37,155 bases of DNA from Lachnospiraceae bacterium UBA6403 (GTDB lineage: Bacteria > Bacillota > Clostridia > Lachnospirales > Lachnospiraceae), in the NCBI GenBank assembly GCA_002437435.1, contig DJPV01000070.1:1-37155 (forward strand), in the 5' to 3' direction. Below, piece by piece: positions 10,715 to 20,287 of the stretch. A model generated the notes under the pieces. That model was given only the letters and a program-made list of their open reading frames with translations, was not told the origin of the DNA and did no database searches. Positions within the stretch are counted from its first letter, which is position 1, and the number at the start of each line of letters is the position of its first letter. A program made the translations under genes and the position numbers.

Positions 10715-11392
10715 CTACAGATAAAGGAGCCTGTCACAGACCCGTTCCAGATCTCCGGGTATATGGCTGGTAAGAATAACAGTCATACCCTGATTTCTTC
10801 GTTTTTTCAGGTAGGAAAGGAACGATGCTCTCGTAAATGGATCAAGTCCGTTTAATGGTTCATCGAGTAACGCCAGCCCTGTTTCTTTATGAATTGAAAG
10901 ACAAAGCGACAGTTTCTGTTTGTTACCAAGTGACAATCTGGATGCTTTAATCCGGTCAAATTCATGGATTCCAAAAAGTTCGGCCAGTTTCTCATCCATA
11001 AGCCCTTTATCTCCATTCATACAATCCATCAGCTTCAGATTATCCCGCACGGAAAGATCGGAAAAGAAGGAAGGTCTGTCGATCGCGCAGGCCATATCTC
11101 TGCCCGATATTCCTGTCACTTCTATCTGCCCTGAACATCTTTCTTTCTCCCATGGAATGAATCCTGCCAACAATCGAAGCAACGTGCTCTTTCCACTTCC
11201 ATTTTGTCCTGCCAGCCCGACAATCTCACCTTTACATATTGCAAATGTCAGGTTCTTCTCCCATACCGGCTGATCTGTCCCGGGATAGGTATAATTCAGT
11301 TCATTCACTTCTATAATAACAGCTTCATTCTTACCATTTGTCATTTTTATCATATCCGAACCTGCCCCAACTATCTTCTCATTCACTTTCAT
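10715..11392 (-). CDS. ABC transporter ATP-binding protein
   Basis: A 225-residue ATPase that should energise the permease downstream. Walker A is GQNGSGKST, Walker B with the catalytic glutamate is LALLDEPLNGLD, and the switch histidine is in LTSHIPGD. The signature motif is LSLGNKQ, not LSGGQ, a variant seen in small ABC-2 exporters. The protein ends abruptly at VCDRLLYL, a few residues after the H-loop; beyond the TAG stop the same frame stays open for ten more codons. The first ATG (11392) overlaps the end of hemW by 14 bases with a poor ribosome site; the ATG at 11353, preceded by CAGG, is a plausible real start. The substrate is unknown. Confidence 0.85.
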   Translation of the reverse strand: MKVNEKIVGAGSDMIKMTNGKNEAVIIEVNELNYTYPGTDQPVWEKNLTFAICKGEIVGLAGQNGSGKSTLLRLLAGFIPWEKERCSGQIEVTGISGRDMACAIDRPSFFSDLSVRDNLKLMDCMNGDKGLMDEKLAELFGIHEFDRIKASRLSLGNKQKLSLCLSIHKETGLALLDEPLNGLDPFTRASFLSYLKKRRNQGMTVILTSHIPGDLERVCDRLLYL

Positions 11393-12593
11393 CCTGTAAA
11401 AAATCTACAAGAATCCTGTTACTTACATCGATTCCCTTTCCCGTCAGAAAGACCATTCCTTTCTCATCCTTCATATGCCCGCTTGAGACATAACACTTTA
11501 TAACAGCACCATAGACATCATACAGGGAATGTCCAAACCGGTCATAGAAATCTGCTGCACTGATCCCTCTGGTCATTCTGAGTCCAAAGATCACATATTC
11601 CTCCATCAGTGTATCAACATTGACCGTTTCATCTATATGACGAATTGCAGCCAGTGCCTGAATCTGATAAGTCTCATCGACCGACCGTTTATCAAATACA
11701 TCCTCCATCGTCCGGATATACTGCTTCATATCCGATGTATTTGAATATCTCCTTCCATTAAAGAAAGAGGCTGCACCAATGCCGATACCGATATATTCAT
11801 CCATCGTCCAGTATACGATATTATGTCTGCATTCATATCCGGGCTTTGCATAATTTGATATCTCATAACGCTTATAGCCTGACATCTCGAGCACTTTTCT
11901 GGTGGCTTCATACATCTCCCGGTCTGCTTCTTCATTTGGAAGCTTTGCAAGCAGTTCCGCATTCTCTGCAAGCGGAGTCCCATCTTCCACGATCAGGCTA
12001 TAGGAAGATATATGCTCCGGTCTGCATTTCAATACTCGTTCCAGTGTATCCAGATATGAATGAAGTGTCTGTCCCGGAATAGCAGAGATCAGATCAATGT
12101 TGATATTCTGAAATCCTGCCTCCCGTGCTGTCTGATAGGAGGTCAGGAACTGCTCATATGTATGGATCCTGCCAAGCATGGCAAGCTCATCATTATGTGC
12201 AGACTGCAGTCCGATGCTCATACGGTTGATCCCTGCATCCAGATATTCTGCTGCCTTAATAGCCGTCAACGTTCCCGGATTCACCTCTATCGTGATCTCT
12301 GCCGCTTCATCTACCTTAAAAATGCTTCGAAGCGTTGCCAGAATATTCATGATCTCGCCCGGTAAAAGTATAGACGGAGTTCCTCCGCCTATAAATATTG
12401 TCCTTACAATATAGTCCTTTGATATACTTTTATAACTCAATAATTCTCTGCAGATACTTTGAACATATGCTTTTCTGACTGTCCCTCTGCGGTTGATCTG
12501 CGGATCATCAGCACCAAAAGACAGAAAATCACAATATATACACTTCTTAACGCAAAACGGAATATGTATATAAATACTCAGATTTTTTCTCAT
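11379..12593 (-). CDS. hemW: HemW, radical-SAM heme chaperone (HemN-like)
   Basis: About 404 residues. The radical-SAM motif IPFCVKKCIYCDF (CxxxCxxC, followed by Phe) is that of HemW, not true coproporphyrinogen oxidase HemN, which has a further cysteine. GGGTPS and the SIGLQSAHNDELAMLGR segment are also typical. HemW binds heme and is thought to insert it into proteins such as respiratory enzymes; many older annotations call it an oxygen-independent coproporphyrinogen oxidase. A longer reading from 12614 is possible, but the ATG at 12593 is preferred because AGCAGGAAAAACAC precedes it. It lies 110 bases after lepA, the usual lepA-hemW order. Confidence 0.93.
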   Translation of the reverse strand: MRKNLSIYIHIPFCVKKCIYCDFLSFGADDPQINRRGTVRKAYVQSICRELLSYKSISKDYIVRTIFIGGGTPSILLPGEIMNILATLRSIFKVDEAAEITIEVNPGTLTAIKAAEYLDAGINRMSIGLQSAHNDELAMLGRIHTYEQFLTSYQTAREAGFQNINIDLISAIPGQTLHSYLDTLERVLKCRPEHISSYSLIVEDGTPLAENAELLAKLPNEEADREMYEATRKVLEMSGYKRYEISNYAKPGYECRHNIVYWTMDEYIGIGIGAASFFNGRRYSNTSDMKQYIRTMEDVFDKRSVDETYQIQALAAIRHIDETVNVDTLMEEYVIFGLRMTRGISAADFYDRFGHSLYDVYGAVIKCYVSSGHMKDEKGMVFLTGKGIDVSNRILVDFLQDESE

Positions 12594-12703
12594 GTGTTTT
12601 TCCTGCTTTCTCATTTCTCTGCAATTTGCTTTCTGTTCATATCAAAATCATTTTTGATCTGTTTCATTTAAATGTCCTGATGCAACCTGCAATTATTTTA
12701 TAT

Positions 12704-14518
12704 TTATTCCTCATCAAGTTTTAATACGCTCATAAACGCCTGCTGTGGAATCTCTACATTTCCGATCTGACGCATACGTTTCTTACCTTCTTTCTGTTTT
12801 TCCAGAAGCTTCTTCTTACGCGAGATGTCACCACCATAACATTTGGCAAGGACATCCTTTCTGACTGCTCTTACTGTCTCTCTGGCAATGACCTTGTTAC
12901 CGATCGCAGCCTGTATCGGTATCTCAAATAAGTGTCTCGGGATCTCCTGCTTTAACTTCTCGCACATCTTTCTTCCACGTTCGTAAGCAGTATCCTGATG
13001 AAGAATGAAAGATAACGCATCGACTTCTTCTTTATTGATCAGTATATCCAGCTTCACAAGATCACTTCGTACATAGCCCTTCATCTCATAATCAAAGGAT
13101 GCATAACCTCTGGATCTTGATTTTAATGCATCAAAGAAATCATAAATGATCTCATTTAACGGAAGGTCATATCGAAGCAGTGCTCTGGTTTCTTCCATAT
13201 ATTCCATGCCCTGATATACGCCACGTCGTTCCTGACAAAGCTGCATGATCGCACCTACATATTCTGTAGTAACCATGATCTCTGCTGATACAAATGGTTC
13301 TTCCATATATTCAATATTCGATGGATCCGGCAGATTTGACGGATTCGTTAATTCGATCATCCTGCCATCCGTTGTATGCACGCGGTACACAACACCCGGT
13401 GCCGTCGTAACCAGATCCAGGTTAAACTCACGCTCTAACCGTTCCTGTATGATCTCCAGATGAAGGAGTCCCAGAAATCCGCAGCGGAAACCAAAGCCAA
13501 GCGCTATCGAGGTCTCAGGCTCAAAACTTAAGGATGCATCATTTAACTGCAGCTTCTCTAATGCATCACGAAGATCCGGATATTTGGCTCCATCCGCCGG
13601 ATAAAGTCCGCAGTAAACCATAGGCTGTGCCTTCTTATATCCCGGGAGTGCCTCTGCACATGGATTATCATTATCTGTAACGGTATCACCAACCGTGGTA
13701 TCTCTGACATTCTTTAAGCTGGCAGTAATATAGCCTACCATTCCTGCTGATAACTCATCACATGGAACGAATCTTCCTGCTCCGAAGATTCCTACTTCCA
13801 CTACCTCCGCAACTGCTCCGGTTGCCATCATCCGTATGGATGTCCCACGTTTTACCACGCCGTCGAACAAACGGCAGAATATAATAACACCTTTATAAGA
13901 ATCATAAATACTGTCAAAAATAAGTGCCTGCAGCGGTTCCTCCGGGTCTCCTGTCGGTGCAGGAATCTTCGTAACGATCTGCTCTAAGACCTGATCAATA
14001 TTGATACCGTTCTTTGCCGATATTCTTGGAGCATCCTGTGCTTCAATTCCAATCACATCTTCTATCTCATTTACCACACGTTCCGGTTCTGCCGAAGGAA
14101 GATCGATCTTATTAATAACAGGCATTACATCCAGATCATGGTCGATCGCCAGATATACATTTGCAAGTGTCTGTGCCTCGATTCCCTGTGCAGCATCCAC
14201 AACAAGGATCGCTCCTTCACAGGCAGCCAGACTTCTTGATACTTCATAATTAAAGTCAACATGTCCCGGCGTGTCGATCAGATTAAAGATATATTCCTCT
14301 CCATCCTGTGCTTTATAGATCGTACGGACACACTGTGCCTTGATCGTGATTCCACGCTCCCGTTCCAGATCCATATTGTCAAGCACCTGATTCTGCATCT
14401 CACGTTCAGTCAACAATCCTGTCTTTTCTATAATTCTGTCCGCAAGTGTCGATTTACCATGATCGATATGCGCTATAATGCAAAAATTTCGTATCTTTGA
14501 CTGATCTACATGAGCCAT
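12704..14518 (-). CDS. lepA: LepA (elongation factor 4), ribosome-associated GTPase
   Basis: A 604-residue translational GTPase implicated in ribosome back-translocation and 30S biogenesis. G motifs are present in order: AHIDHGKST (G1), the RGIT switch, DTPGHVDF (G3) and NKIDLP (G4). Domains II, III and V follow, and the unique C-terminal domain ends in [17 protein letters not shown]. It shows no domain IV, as expected for LepA and unlike EF-G. Length is normal. GGAGGAAAAACAGG precedes the start. A TATAAT box on the minus strand just upstream (near 14600) may belong to its promoter, but its -35 match is weak. Confidence 0.97.
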   Translation of the reverse strand: MAHVDQSKIRNFCIIAHIDHGKSTLADRIIEKTGLLTEREMQNQVLDNMDLERERGITIKAQCVRTIYKAQDGEEYIFNLIDTPGHVDFNYEVSRSLAACEGAILVVDAAQGIEAQTLANVYLAIDHDLDVMPVINKIDLPSAEPERVVNEIEDVIGIEAQDAPRISAKNGINIDQVLEQIVTKIPAPTGDPEEPLQALIFDSIYDSYKGVIIFCRLFDGVVKRGTSIRMMATGAVAEVVEVGIFGAGRFVPCDELSAGMVGYITASLKNVRDTTVGDTVTDNDNPCAEALPGYKKAQPMVYCGLYPADGAKYPDLRDALEKLQLNDASLSFEPETSIALGFGFRCGFLGLLHLEIIQERLEREFNLDLVTTAPGVVYRVHTTDGRMIELTNPSNLPDPSNIEYMEEPFVSAEIMVTTEYVGAIMQLCQERRGVYQGMEYMEETRALLRYDLPLNEIIYDFFDALKSRSRGYASFDYEMKGYVRSDLVKLDILINKEEVDALSFILHQDTAYERGRKMCEKLKQEIPRHLFEIPIQAAIGNKVIARETVRAVRKDVLAKCYGGDISRKKKLLEKQKEGKKRMRQIGNVEIPQQAFMSVLKLDEE

Positions 14519-14615
14519 CCTGTTTTTCCTCCAGTATCTGAATTTCTTTTCTCTTTCATTCTAATTGTGCATTCCCGCAAACAAATAATTTGGTGTTCAT
14601 TATAATAACACAATC

Positions 14616-15761
14616 TCACTTTCCACTCAATACTTTGTACAGAATTGCAGACAGCGGTTCCATTGCATTTTTTGCTTCTTCTACTGTATTTGTCTGACTG
14701 CCGACTTCTACTAATAACGATCGCGGTTTCAGATCCAGATTATACCGATAGCCTTTAACAAATATCTTTCTTACAAAAGATTCATAATTTGCCTGTGCCG
14801 TCAGATACATCTGAAGGCTGAATGCAAGATTCTCCGTTTTATATGGATTTGCCAGATATGATATATCCCCATTCTTATTAAGTCGGCTCACTCCATTTAA
14901 TAACATGACCTGTGCCGTCTTTTTGCCACCTATCTCCGTGATCAGATATGTATCTTCGGCTACGCCATCTCTGTGAAGATCGATCACGACATCAATGGAA
15001 GGGTATTCCGCAAGGATCTTCTGGACGCCTTCTCTCGCATAATCATACGCAGCACTTCGATCCAGTTCCCCGCCGGTCATATCATAGGCTGTCGTATCAT
15101 GATAGACTGCCACCCCGTAATCTTCTTCGAGAAGATGCGTCAGGTAATCACCAACGCCGATCACTGTATCCTCGACTTTTCCCGGCTCAGAATCTTTAAA
15201 GTTCTCCGTTCCGTGTGTATGATAGATCAATACCTTAAAATTCTTTTCTTCTGTGTTGATCGTCAGATCCATGGATGCAAGATCCTGCCCATTTAATTCT
15301 TCTCTGGATACATTTGTCGTACTGTCGACCACATAGAAGTGATTTTTTATATAATCATAATCAGCAAGCTTTTCCTGCATATAACTGTGGCATCCGCTCA
15401 TAGCCGCTACCGATGCTACCGCTTCTTTATTCTCCTGTACCGCCTTTGCCGACAGATCCTTTTGTATGTCCGCATCCAAGGCATCCGTCTTCGGTTCTGA
15501 TGCATAAGATACAAATGCCCCTGCCAGACAATATTCCTGTAGACAGTCTTCTAAAAAAACGGCTGTTTCTTCATTTTTCTTCTCATCCTGCTGTATATCT
15601 GTCTCCTGCCCCGACGGCATCGTTCCAAACAGAAGCTGCCGCAGCATATCCGCCTTCATTTCATTGTCACATTTTGTAAACCATATTGTAAAAAAACCTA
15701 TGATCAGAAAAAAGCAATAGCGTATTCTTCTTTTTTCGCATCCTGCCTGACAGTTATTCAT
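14616..15761 (-). CDS. spoIIP: SpoIIP, stage II sporulation peptidoglycan hydrolase
   Basis: A 381-residue membrane-anchored protein. One N-terminal membrane segment (about 14-29) is followed by a variable linker and a C-terminal amidase/endopeptidase domain. LIYHTHGTENF and VIDLHRDGV are the expected zinc and catalytic motifs of SpoIIP. The protein works with SpoIID and SpoIIM to thin septal peptidoglycan and drive engulfment in the mother cell. It lies 24 bases after gpr, the usual gpr-spoIIP pair. No good ribosome site precedes the first ATG, so translation may depend on coupling to gpr or begin elsewhere; the N-terminus is uncertain. Confidence 0.93.
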   Translation of the reverse strand: MNNCQAGCEKRRIRYCFFLIIGFFTIWFTKCDNEMKADMLRQLLFGTMPSGQETDIQQDEKKNEETAVFLEDCLQEYCLAGAFVSYASEPKTDALDADIQKDLSAKAVQENKEAVASVAAMSGCHSYMQEKLADYDYIKNHFYVVDSTTNVSREELNGQDLASMDLTINTEEKNFKVLIYHTHGTENFKDSEPGKVEDTVIGVGDYLTHLLEEDYGVAVYHDTTAYDMTGGELDRSAAYDYAREGVQKILAEYPSIDVVIDLHRDGVAEDTYLITEIGGKKTAQVMLLNGVSRLNKNGDISYLANPYKTENLAFSLQMYLTAQANYESFVRKIFVKGYRYNLDLKPRSLLVEVGSQTNTVEEAKNAMEPLSAILYKVLSGK

Positions 15762-15785
15762 CCCAGATAAACTCGTTACTTTTTG

Positions 15786-16724
15786 TTATTTATCAGTATA
15801 TGAACCCTTTTCAAAAATAATACCATTTATTGCTTCGGATATTGTGAAGCTAATCCGTCTTATCAGTTCATCGATATTTTTAGGCGTAACAAACATATCT
15901 GCAAGATCCGGGTCTACCAGATGATATGCAATCTGATATCTCTGCTGTTCAGACAGTTCTTCCATCATCTTCTTCCCATACGTCTGATTAAAAGCATCAG
16001 CGATCTCATCAAGAGAATCATCAATGATCGAAGGAACCGATATAACAGTAGGGACACCAAGTGCGATAACCTTTGTTTTTATATTATCTGAATTGATCTC
16101 CATGCGGTTATTGCCAACGCCGGAGCCCGGACTGATCCCGGTATCTGTAAGCTGGACCGTCTTATTCAGTCGTTTACTGCTTCTCGCTGCGAGTGCATCG
16201 ATCACCAGAACTGTATCTACCTTTATATTTCCACAGATCCCCTTTATGATCTCCACCGTTTCGATTCCTGTCTGTGCCATAACTCCGGGACAGATCGCCG
16301 ATATATCATATTCCTGTCTGCCGGATATCGGTATTTTCTCTATTCCCAGATGCCTGGTTATAAAAAGATGATCGACGACAAGAGGTCCCAGTGAATCCGG
16401 TGTCACCTCCCGGTTTCCAAGTCCTACTACCAGAACGGAGCCTGCATCTCCAAGTAACTTTTTCAAATTTTTCGATAACTCATGGCACAATGGTTCATGA
16501 ATCGACTCATCAAACTCCCTGATCTCAGGGCATTCGATCGTAATATATGTTCCGACAGGCTTCCCAAGCGTTTCTGCACCTTTTTCATTTGTTACGTTGA
16601 TCGTCGTTGTTTTGATCCCCCTCTGATGAATCTTTGTGGCAATCTGTATTCCATCTAATTCCCCGCGGTCTTTTATATCTTCCCGCAATTCTATCGCAAG
16701 ATCTGTCCGAATCGTCCGTTCCAT
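15786..16724 (-). CDS. gpr: GPR, germination protease for small acid-soluble spore proteins
   Basis: A 312-residue aspartic-type protease made as a zymogen in the forespore and activated late, which degrades SASPs at germination. The N-terminal RTDLA at 5-9 matches the family's own processing site and resembles the sequence it cuts in SASPs. The core motifs are VGLGNREVTPDSLGP and DALAARSSKRLNKTVQLTDT followed by PGSGVGNNRMEIN. Length is slightly shorter than in Bacillus. GAGGACGGTT precedes the ATG. A sigma-G promoter lies about 70 bases upstream, in keeping with forespore expression, and spoIIP follows in the same direction. Confidence 0.95.
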   Translation of the reverse strand: MERTIRTDLAIELREDIKDRGELDGIQIATKIHQRGIKTTTINVTNEKGAETLGKPVGTYITIECPEIREFDESIHEPLCHELSKNLKKLLGDAGSVLVVGLGNREVTPDSLGPLVVDHLFITRHLGIEKIPISGRQEYDISAICPGVMAQTGIETVEIIKGICGNIKVDTVLVIDALAARSSKRLNKTVQLTDTGISPGSGVGNNRMEINSDNIKTKVIALGVPTVISVPSIIDDSLDEIADAFNQTYGKKMMEELSEQQRYQIAYHLVDPDLADMFVTPKNIDELIRRISFTISEAINGIIFEKGSYTDK

Positions 16725-16791
16725 AACCGTCCTCTTTTCTGTTCATTCTGTCTCCGGCAAAAACAGTTTCAACCGGTATATCTCTGGTATA

Positions 16792-16821
16792 TAAAATGCC
16801 CCGAATGAATATTTCTATTCA
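16792..16821 (-). promoter_or_regulatory. Sigma-G promoter of gpr
   Basis: On the minus strand, TGAATA (16816-16821) and CATTTTA (16792-16798) are 17 bases apart. They match the Bacillus sigma-G pattern (GHATR and CATnhTA) at every defined base. The -35 lies in the stem of the preceding terminator hairpin and the -10 in its T-tract. Confidence 0.75.
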
Positions 16822-16830
16822 TCGGGGGCA
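16796..16830 (-). terminator. Terminator of the 103-residue orphan gene
   Basis: On the minus strand a hairpin with GC-rich base (ATGCCCC pairing with GGGGCAT) and an ATTCAT/ATGAAT upper stem, with a small internal mismatch, is followed by TTTTATA. It starts 20 bases after the stop of the orphan gene. Confidence 0.75.
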
Positions 16831-16849
16831 TCACGCTTTTCACGGTATC

Positions 16850-17161
16850 CTACATGATTTTTTTAATTATCCGGTTAATAACCTCCGGATATCCGCAGAT
16901 CGTCATGATCGGTGGATTCCACTTTACATATGCTGTATCCTTGAAACAGGTAGATACACCTACTTCTATTCCCCCCTCCATCTCGGAAGAACGAACGATC
17001 CGCTTAAATTTACTCTTGTCTTTTACAAGGCTCCAGGCCGCTTTGCTGATCGTGAAATTCACAATCGGATACCCACCTTCATAGCCGGTTATAACCGCAT
17101 CTTCGATAAATGAAAATTCCTCTTTCCAGGTTGCAATTGCATCTTCGATCGATTCAAACAT
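16850..17161 (-). CDS. Conserved-looking hypothetical protein, 103 residues
   Basis: I do not recognise this family. It is an open frame of normal composition with a short acidic start (MFESIEDAIATW), no membrane segment or signal peptide, and a mixed alpha/beta look, ending in the basic helix VINRIIKKIM. It has one cysteine pair (Cys at about 72 and 89) without a metal motif. Coding status is supported by AAAGGA upstream, a terminator 20 bases downstream and no better overlapping frame. It is a single-gene unit between the class A PBP (divergent) and gpr. Confidence 0.65.
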   Translation of the reverse strand: MFESIEDAIATWKEEFSFIEDAVITGYEGGYPIVNFTISKAAWSLVKDKSKFKRIVRSSEMEGGIEVGVSTCFKDTAYVKWNPPIMTICGYPEVINRIIKKIM

Positions 17162-17291
17162 AGTATCTGTATTCCTTTCACTTTTTATTCTGTCTTTTAT
17201 ACTTATTCAGATCGTGTTTTTTACACATACTACAAGTATAGCACATAGTCTTTTAAGATGCCTTAATTTTATTTCAGAAATGATTTTATAC

Positions 17292-17320
17292 TTTATTATT
17301 ATGTAAATCTCTGCTATAAT
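17292..17320 (+). promoter_or_regulatory. Probable promoter of the PBP gene (extended -10)
   Basis: TGCTATAAT at 17312-17320 is a perfect -10 with an extended TGn. The TTTATT at 17292-17297 is a weak -35 at 17 bases. The site is 43 bases before the start codon. Confidence 0.6.
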
Positions 17321-17362
17321 GAATTGTATTTATGATCGAACTTAATTTAAGGAGGATTTTCC

Positions 17363-20287
17363 ATGGATTTTAGTAAAAAGGGTGTGGAAAAGAAGCAGAA
17401 AGCTCTCGTTTCGAAACTGCCCCGAAATAAAAAGAAACTGACGGTATCTCTGTTCAAAGCAATGCTGGTCTTATTTCTGGCCATCATCGTTCTTGGCATC
17501 GGAGCCGGCTTTGGTGCATTGAAGGGTATTCTGGATGATACACCGGAGGTAAATGCAAAAGATCTGATCCCGAAAGGATATCAGACAACCCTGTATGATC
17601 AGGATGGCAAAGAACTCAAAGTTCTTGCAAGCTTTGATGCCAACCGTGAATATGTCTACTATGACGATATCCCTGAGATTCTGGTAAATGCGTTTATCTC
17701 TATCGAGGATCAGCGTTTCTGGGAACATAATGGTATCGATGTCCAGGGTATCATGCGTGCATTTGCTCACGGTCTTCAGTCAGGTGACTTCGATCAGGGT
17801 GCAAGTACATTGACACAGCAGCTGATCAAGAACCAGATTTTCAATGTAGGTCTGGATGAGAAAACCATGTTTGATAAGATCGAACGTAAGGTTCAGGAAC
17901 AGTATCTTGCTGTCGAGATTGAAAAAGTACTGTCTAAGAAAAGTATTGCAGAATATTATCTGAATACGATCTATCTTGGTCAGGGTCGATATGGAGTAGA
18001 AACGGCAGCCCAGTATTATTTTAATAAACAGTTAAAAGATCTGACGATCTCTGAGTGTGCTGTTCTTGCTGCAATCCCTCAGAATCCAAGTAAATTTGAT
18101 CCGATTGTATTTCCGGAAGAAAATGCCAAAAGACGTCTGATGGTTCTGGACAAAATGCTGGAGCTGAAAAAAATCTCTCAGTCCGACTACGATACAGCAA
18201 TTGCTGATGATGTATATGCAGAGATCGAAAAAGTATCGACAATTAAAAAATCATCTCCTACAAAAGTAAACTCCTATTATATCGATGAAGTAATCAACCA
18301 GCTGGAAGATGACTTCATGTCAATGGGATATTCCAAATCAGAAGCAGACAGTATGATCTATTCCGGCGGTCTGGAAGTTCATACCTGTCAGGATACAGAG
18401 ATCCAGGATATCTGCGATACCGTATTAAACGATGAGGATAACTATCCATCTGACAGCTATCAGCTCTCCTATGCACTGACTCTCGTAGATGACAATGGGG
18501 AACAGTATAACTACAGTCAGAACATGATGGTAACCTGGTTTCAGGAAGAAAAAGGGCAGTCTTCTTTCGACCTGATCTTCTCAAGCGAAGATGAAGCAAG
18601 AGTTGCTGCCGATGAATATAAAGCACACCTGATCGCAGATACCGGATACAAAGAACAGCTTGAAAGCTATAAGGTAACGGTAGAACCGCAGATTTCTTTC
18701 ACATTGATGGAACAGGAAACCGGACAGGTAAAAGCGATCGTCGGTGGGCGTGGTGAAAAAACAGAGGATCGTTCTTTTAACCGTGCAACAGAAGCAACAA
18801 GGCAGCCGGGATCCACATTCAAGGTTGTTGCTGCTTTCCTTCCTGCACTGGACGGATGTGGCATGAGTCTTGCAACAGTATATAAAGATGAACCATATAA
18901 ATACACAAATGGTGTAGAAGTCAAAAACTGGTACAGCGGTTACCGCGGACCACAGACTATCCGTCAGGCGATCCAGAATTCATTAAATATCATTGCTGTT
19001 AAAACAATCACCGATGTTACACCGGAACTTGCTTATGAATATCTGTTAAAGCTTGGATTCACAACTCTCGTAAAGAGCCGTACGAATTCAAGCGGTGGAA
19101 TCGAATCTGATATCAATCAGTCTCTCGCACTCGGTGGTCTGACAGATGGTATCACAAACCTTGAGATTACAGCAGCATATGCAACGATCGCAAATGAGGG
19201 TAATTATATCAAACCTATCTTCTATACAGAAGTATATGATCATGATGGAAACTTATTGATCGACAACAGAACTCCGGAAGAATCCAAGGTCATCTCCCCT
19301 CAGAATGCATGGCTGCTCACAAGTGCAATGCACGATGTTGTAACGATCGGTACCGGTACTGCAGCAAACCTCTCATGTGGTCTTTATACCGCAGGTAAGA
19401 CAGGTACTACTTCCAGCAACTATGATGCCTGGTTCTGTGGATACACTCCATACTATACAGCATCTATCTGGATCGGATTTGATGTAAATACAAACTTTGC
19501 CGCAGGAAACTATCACAAGAATATGTGGCGTAAGATCATGGATGAAATTGTTGAGGCCAAAGGCTTAGATACTTCAAAGACATTTGAAATGCCTGACGGA
19601 ATCGTCCGTGCAACTGTTTGTAAAGAAACCGGACTGCTTCCGGTCGCAGGCTGTGATACGGTTACAGATTATTTTGCAAAAGGAACTGTTCCAAAAAAGA
19701 AATGTGGCGGTAATAAGAAGATTGTGATCTGTAACGAATCTCATAAACCAGCTACAAACACATGTAAAGAAACAACCACATATTATTATACAATCGATGA
19801 TGATGGCAGGATCGAAATCATTGATGCCGACTTCGAATATGATCAGGATATCTTAAAAGAAAAATGTCCTCTTCATCCGGAAGAAGAAGAAACAGAAGAT
19901 ACTTCAGAGGATGATAAAAAAGAATATACAATCTCCTCATCTTCAGATGGCGGCGGTTCGATCTCACCGACAACAACAATTAAGAAGGGTAAATCAACAA
20001 CCTTCTACATTACACCTGATAAGGGATATACCATTTCAGATGTCATCGTAGATGGAAGCTCAGTCGGGGCTGTAACTTCTTACAAGTTCTCGAAGGTAAA
20101 AGGAAATCATACGATCAAGGCTGTCTTCAAGAAGAAAGGCAAGCCAACAACAGAGGAACCTACTACAGAACCTCCGACACCGGAGCCTACGACAGAACCT
20201 ACTACGGAACCTCCGACACCGGAGCCTACGACAGAACCTACTACAAAGCCTACAACAGAGCCTGAAACAAGCTCAGACGGTGAGTAA
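17363..20287 (+). CDS. Class A penicillin-binding protein (PBP1A-type) with InlB-like repeat and Thr/Pro tail
   Basis: A 974-residue bifunctional peptidoglycan synthase. A basic cytoplasmic head and one membrane segment (about 30-53) lead to a GT51 glycosyltransferase domain with EDQRFWEHNGID (catalytic Glu115) and GASTLTQQLIKN. The transpeptidase domain has PGSTFK (Ser484, Lys487), SLN at 540-542 and KTGT at 679-682, so all active residues are intact. A cysteine-bearing linker follows. Then comes a roughly 65-residue segment of the type GGSISPTTTIKKGKST to GNHTIKAVF, which resembles the divergent InlB B-repeat (bacterial repeat) domain, and a PTTEPPTPE repeat tail with no sorting motif. AAGGAGG gives a certain start. 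It is transcribed alone. Confidence 0.93.
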   Translation: MDFSKKGVEKKQKALVSKLPRNKKKLTVSLFKAMLVLFLAIIVLGIGAGFGALKGILDDTPEVNAKDLIPKGYQTTLYDQDGKELKVLASFDANREYVYYDDIPEILVNAFISIEDQRFWEHNGIDVQGIMRAFAHGLQSGDFDQGASTLTQQLIKNQIFNVGLDEKTMFDKIERKVQEQYLAVEIEKVLSKKSIAEYYLNTIYLGQGRYGVETAAQYYFNKQLKDLTISECAVLAAIPQNPSKFDPIVFPEENAKRRLMVLDKMLELKKISQSDYDTAIADDVYAEIEKVSTIKKSSPTKVNSYYIDEVINQLEDDFMSMGYSKSEADSMIYSGGLEVHTCQDTEIQDICDTVLNDEDNYPSDSYQLSYALTLVDDNGEQYNYSQNMMVTWFQEEKGQSSFDLIFSSEDEARVAADEYKAHLIADTGYKEQLESYKVTVEPQISFTLMEQETGQVKAIVGGRGEKTEDRSFNRATEATRQPGSTFKVVAAFLPALDGCGMSLATVYKDEPYKYTNGVEVKNWYSGYRGPQTIRQAIQNSLNIIAVKTITDVTPELAYEYLLKLGFTTLVKSRTNSSGGIESDINQSLALGGLTDGITNLEITAAYATIANEGNYIKPIFYTEVYDHDGNLLIDNRTPEESKVISPQNAWLLTSAMHDVVTIGTGTAANLSCGLYTAGKTGTTSSNYDAWFCGYTPYYTASIWIGFDVNTNFAAGNYHKNMWRKIMDEIVEAKGLDTSKTFEMPDGIVRATVCKETGLLPVAGCDTVTDYFAKGTVPKKKCGGNKKIVICNESHKPATNTCKETTTYYYTIDDDGRIEIIDADFEYDQDILKEKCPLHPEEEETEDTSEDDKKEYTISSSSDGGGSISPTTTIKKGKSTTFYITPDKGYTISDVIVDGSSVGAVTSYKFSKVKGNHTIKAVFKKKGKPTTEEPTTEPPTPEPTTEPTTEPPTPEPTTEPTTKPTTEPETSSDGE
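20159..20250 (+). repeat. 39-base tandem repeat in the PBP tail
   Basis: Two copies of 39 bases (20159-20197 and 20198-20236), differing at one base, and a partial third. Each codes for 13 residues, PTTEPPTPEPTTE, a flexible wall-spanning linker. Confidence 0.85.

Noticed and set aside
10682..10740. Frameshift or pseudogene at the end of the ABC ATPase
   Set aside because: All ATPase motifs are present before the stop, so the protein is probably complete; ten open codons after the TAG are too few to prove damage.
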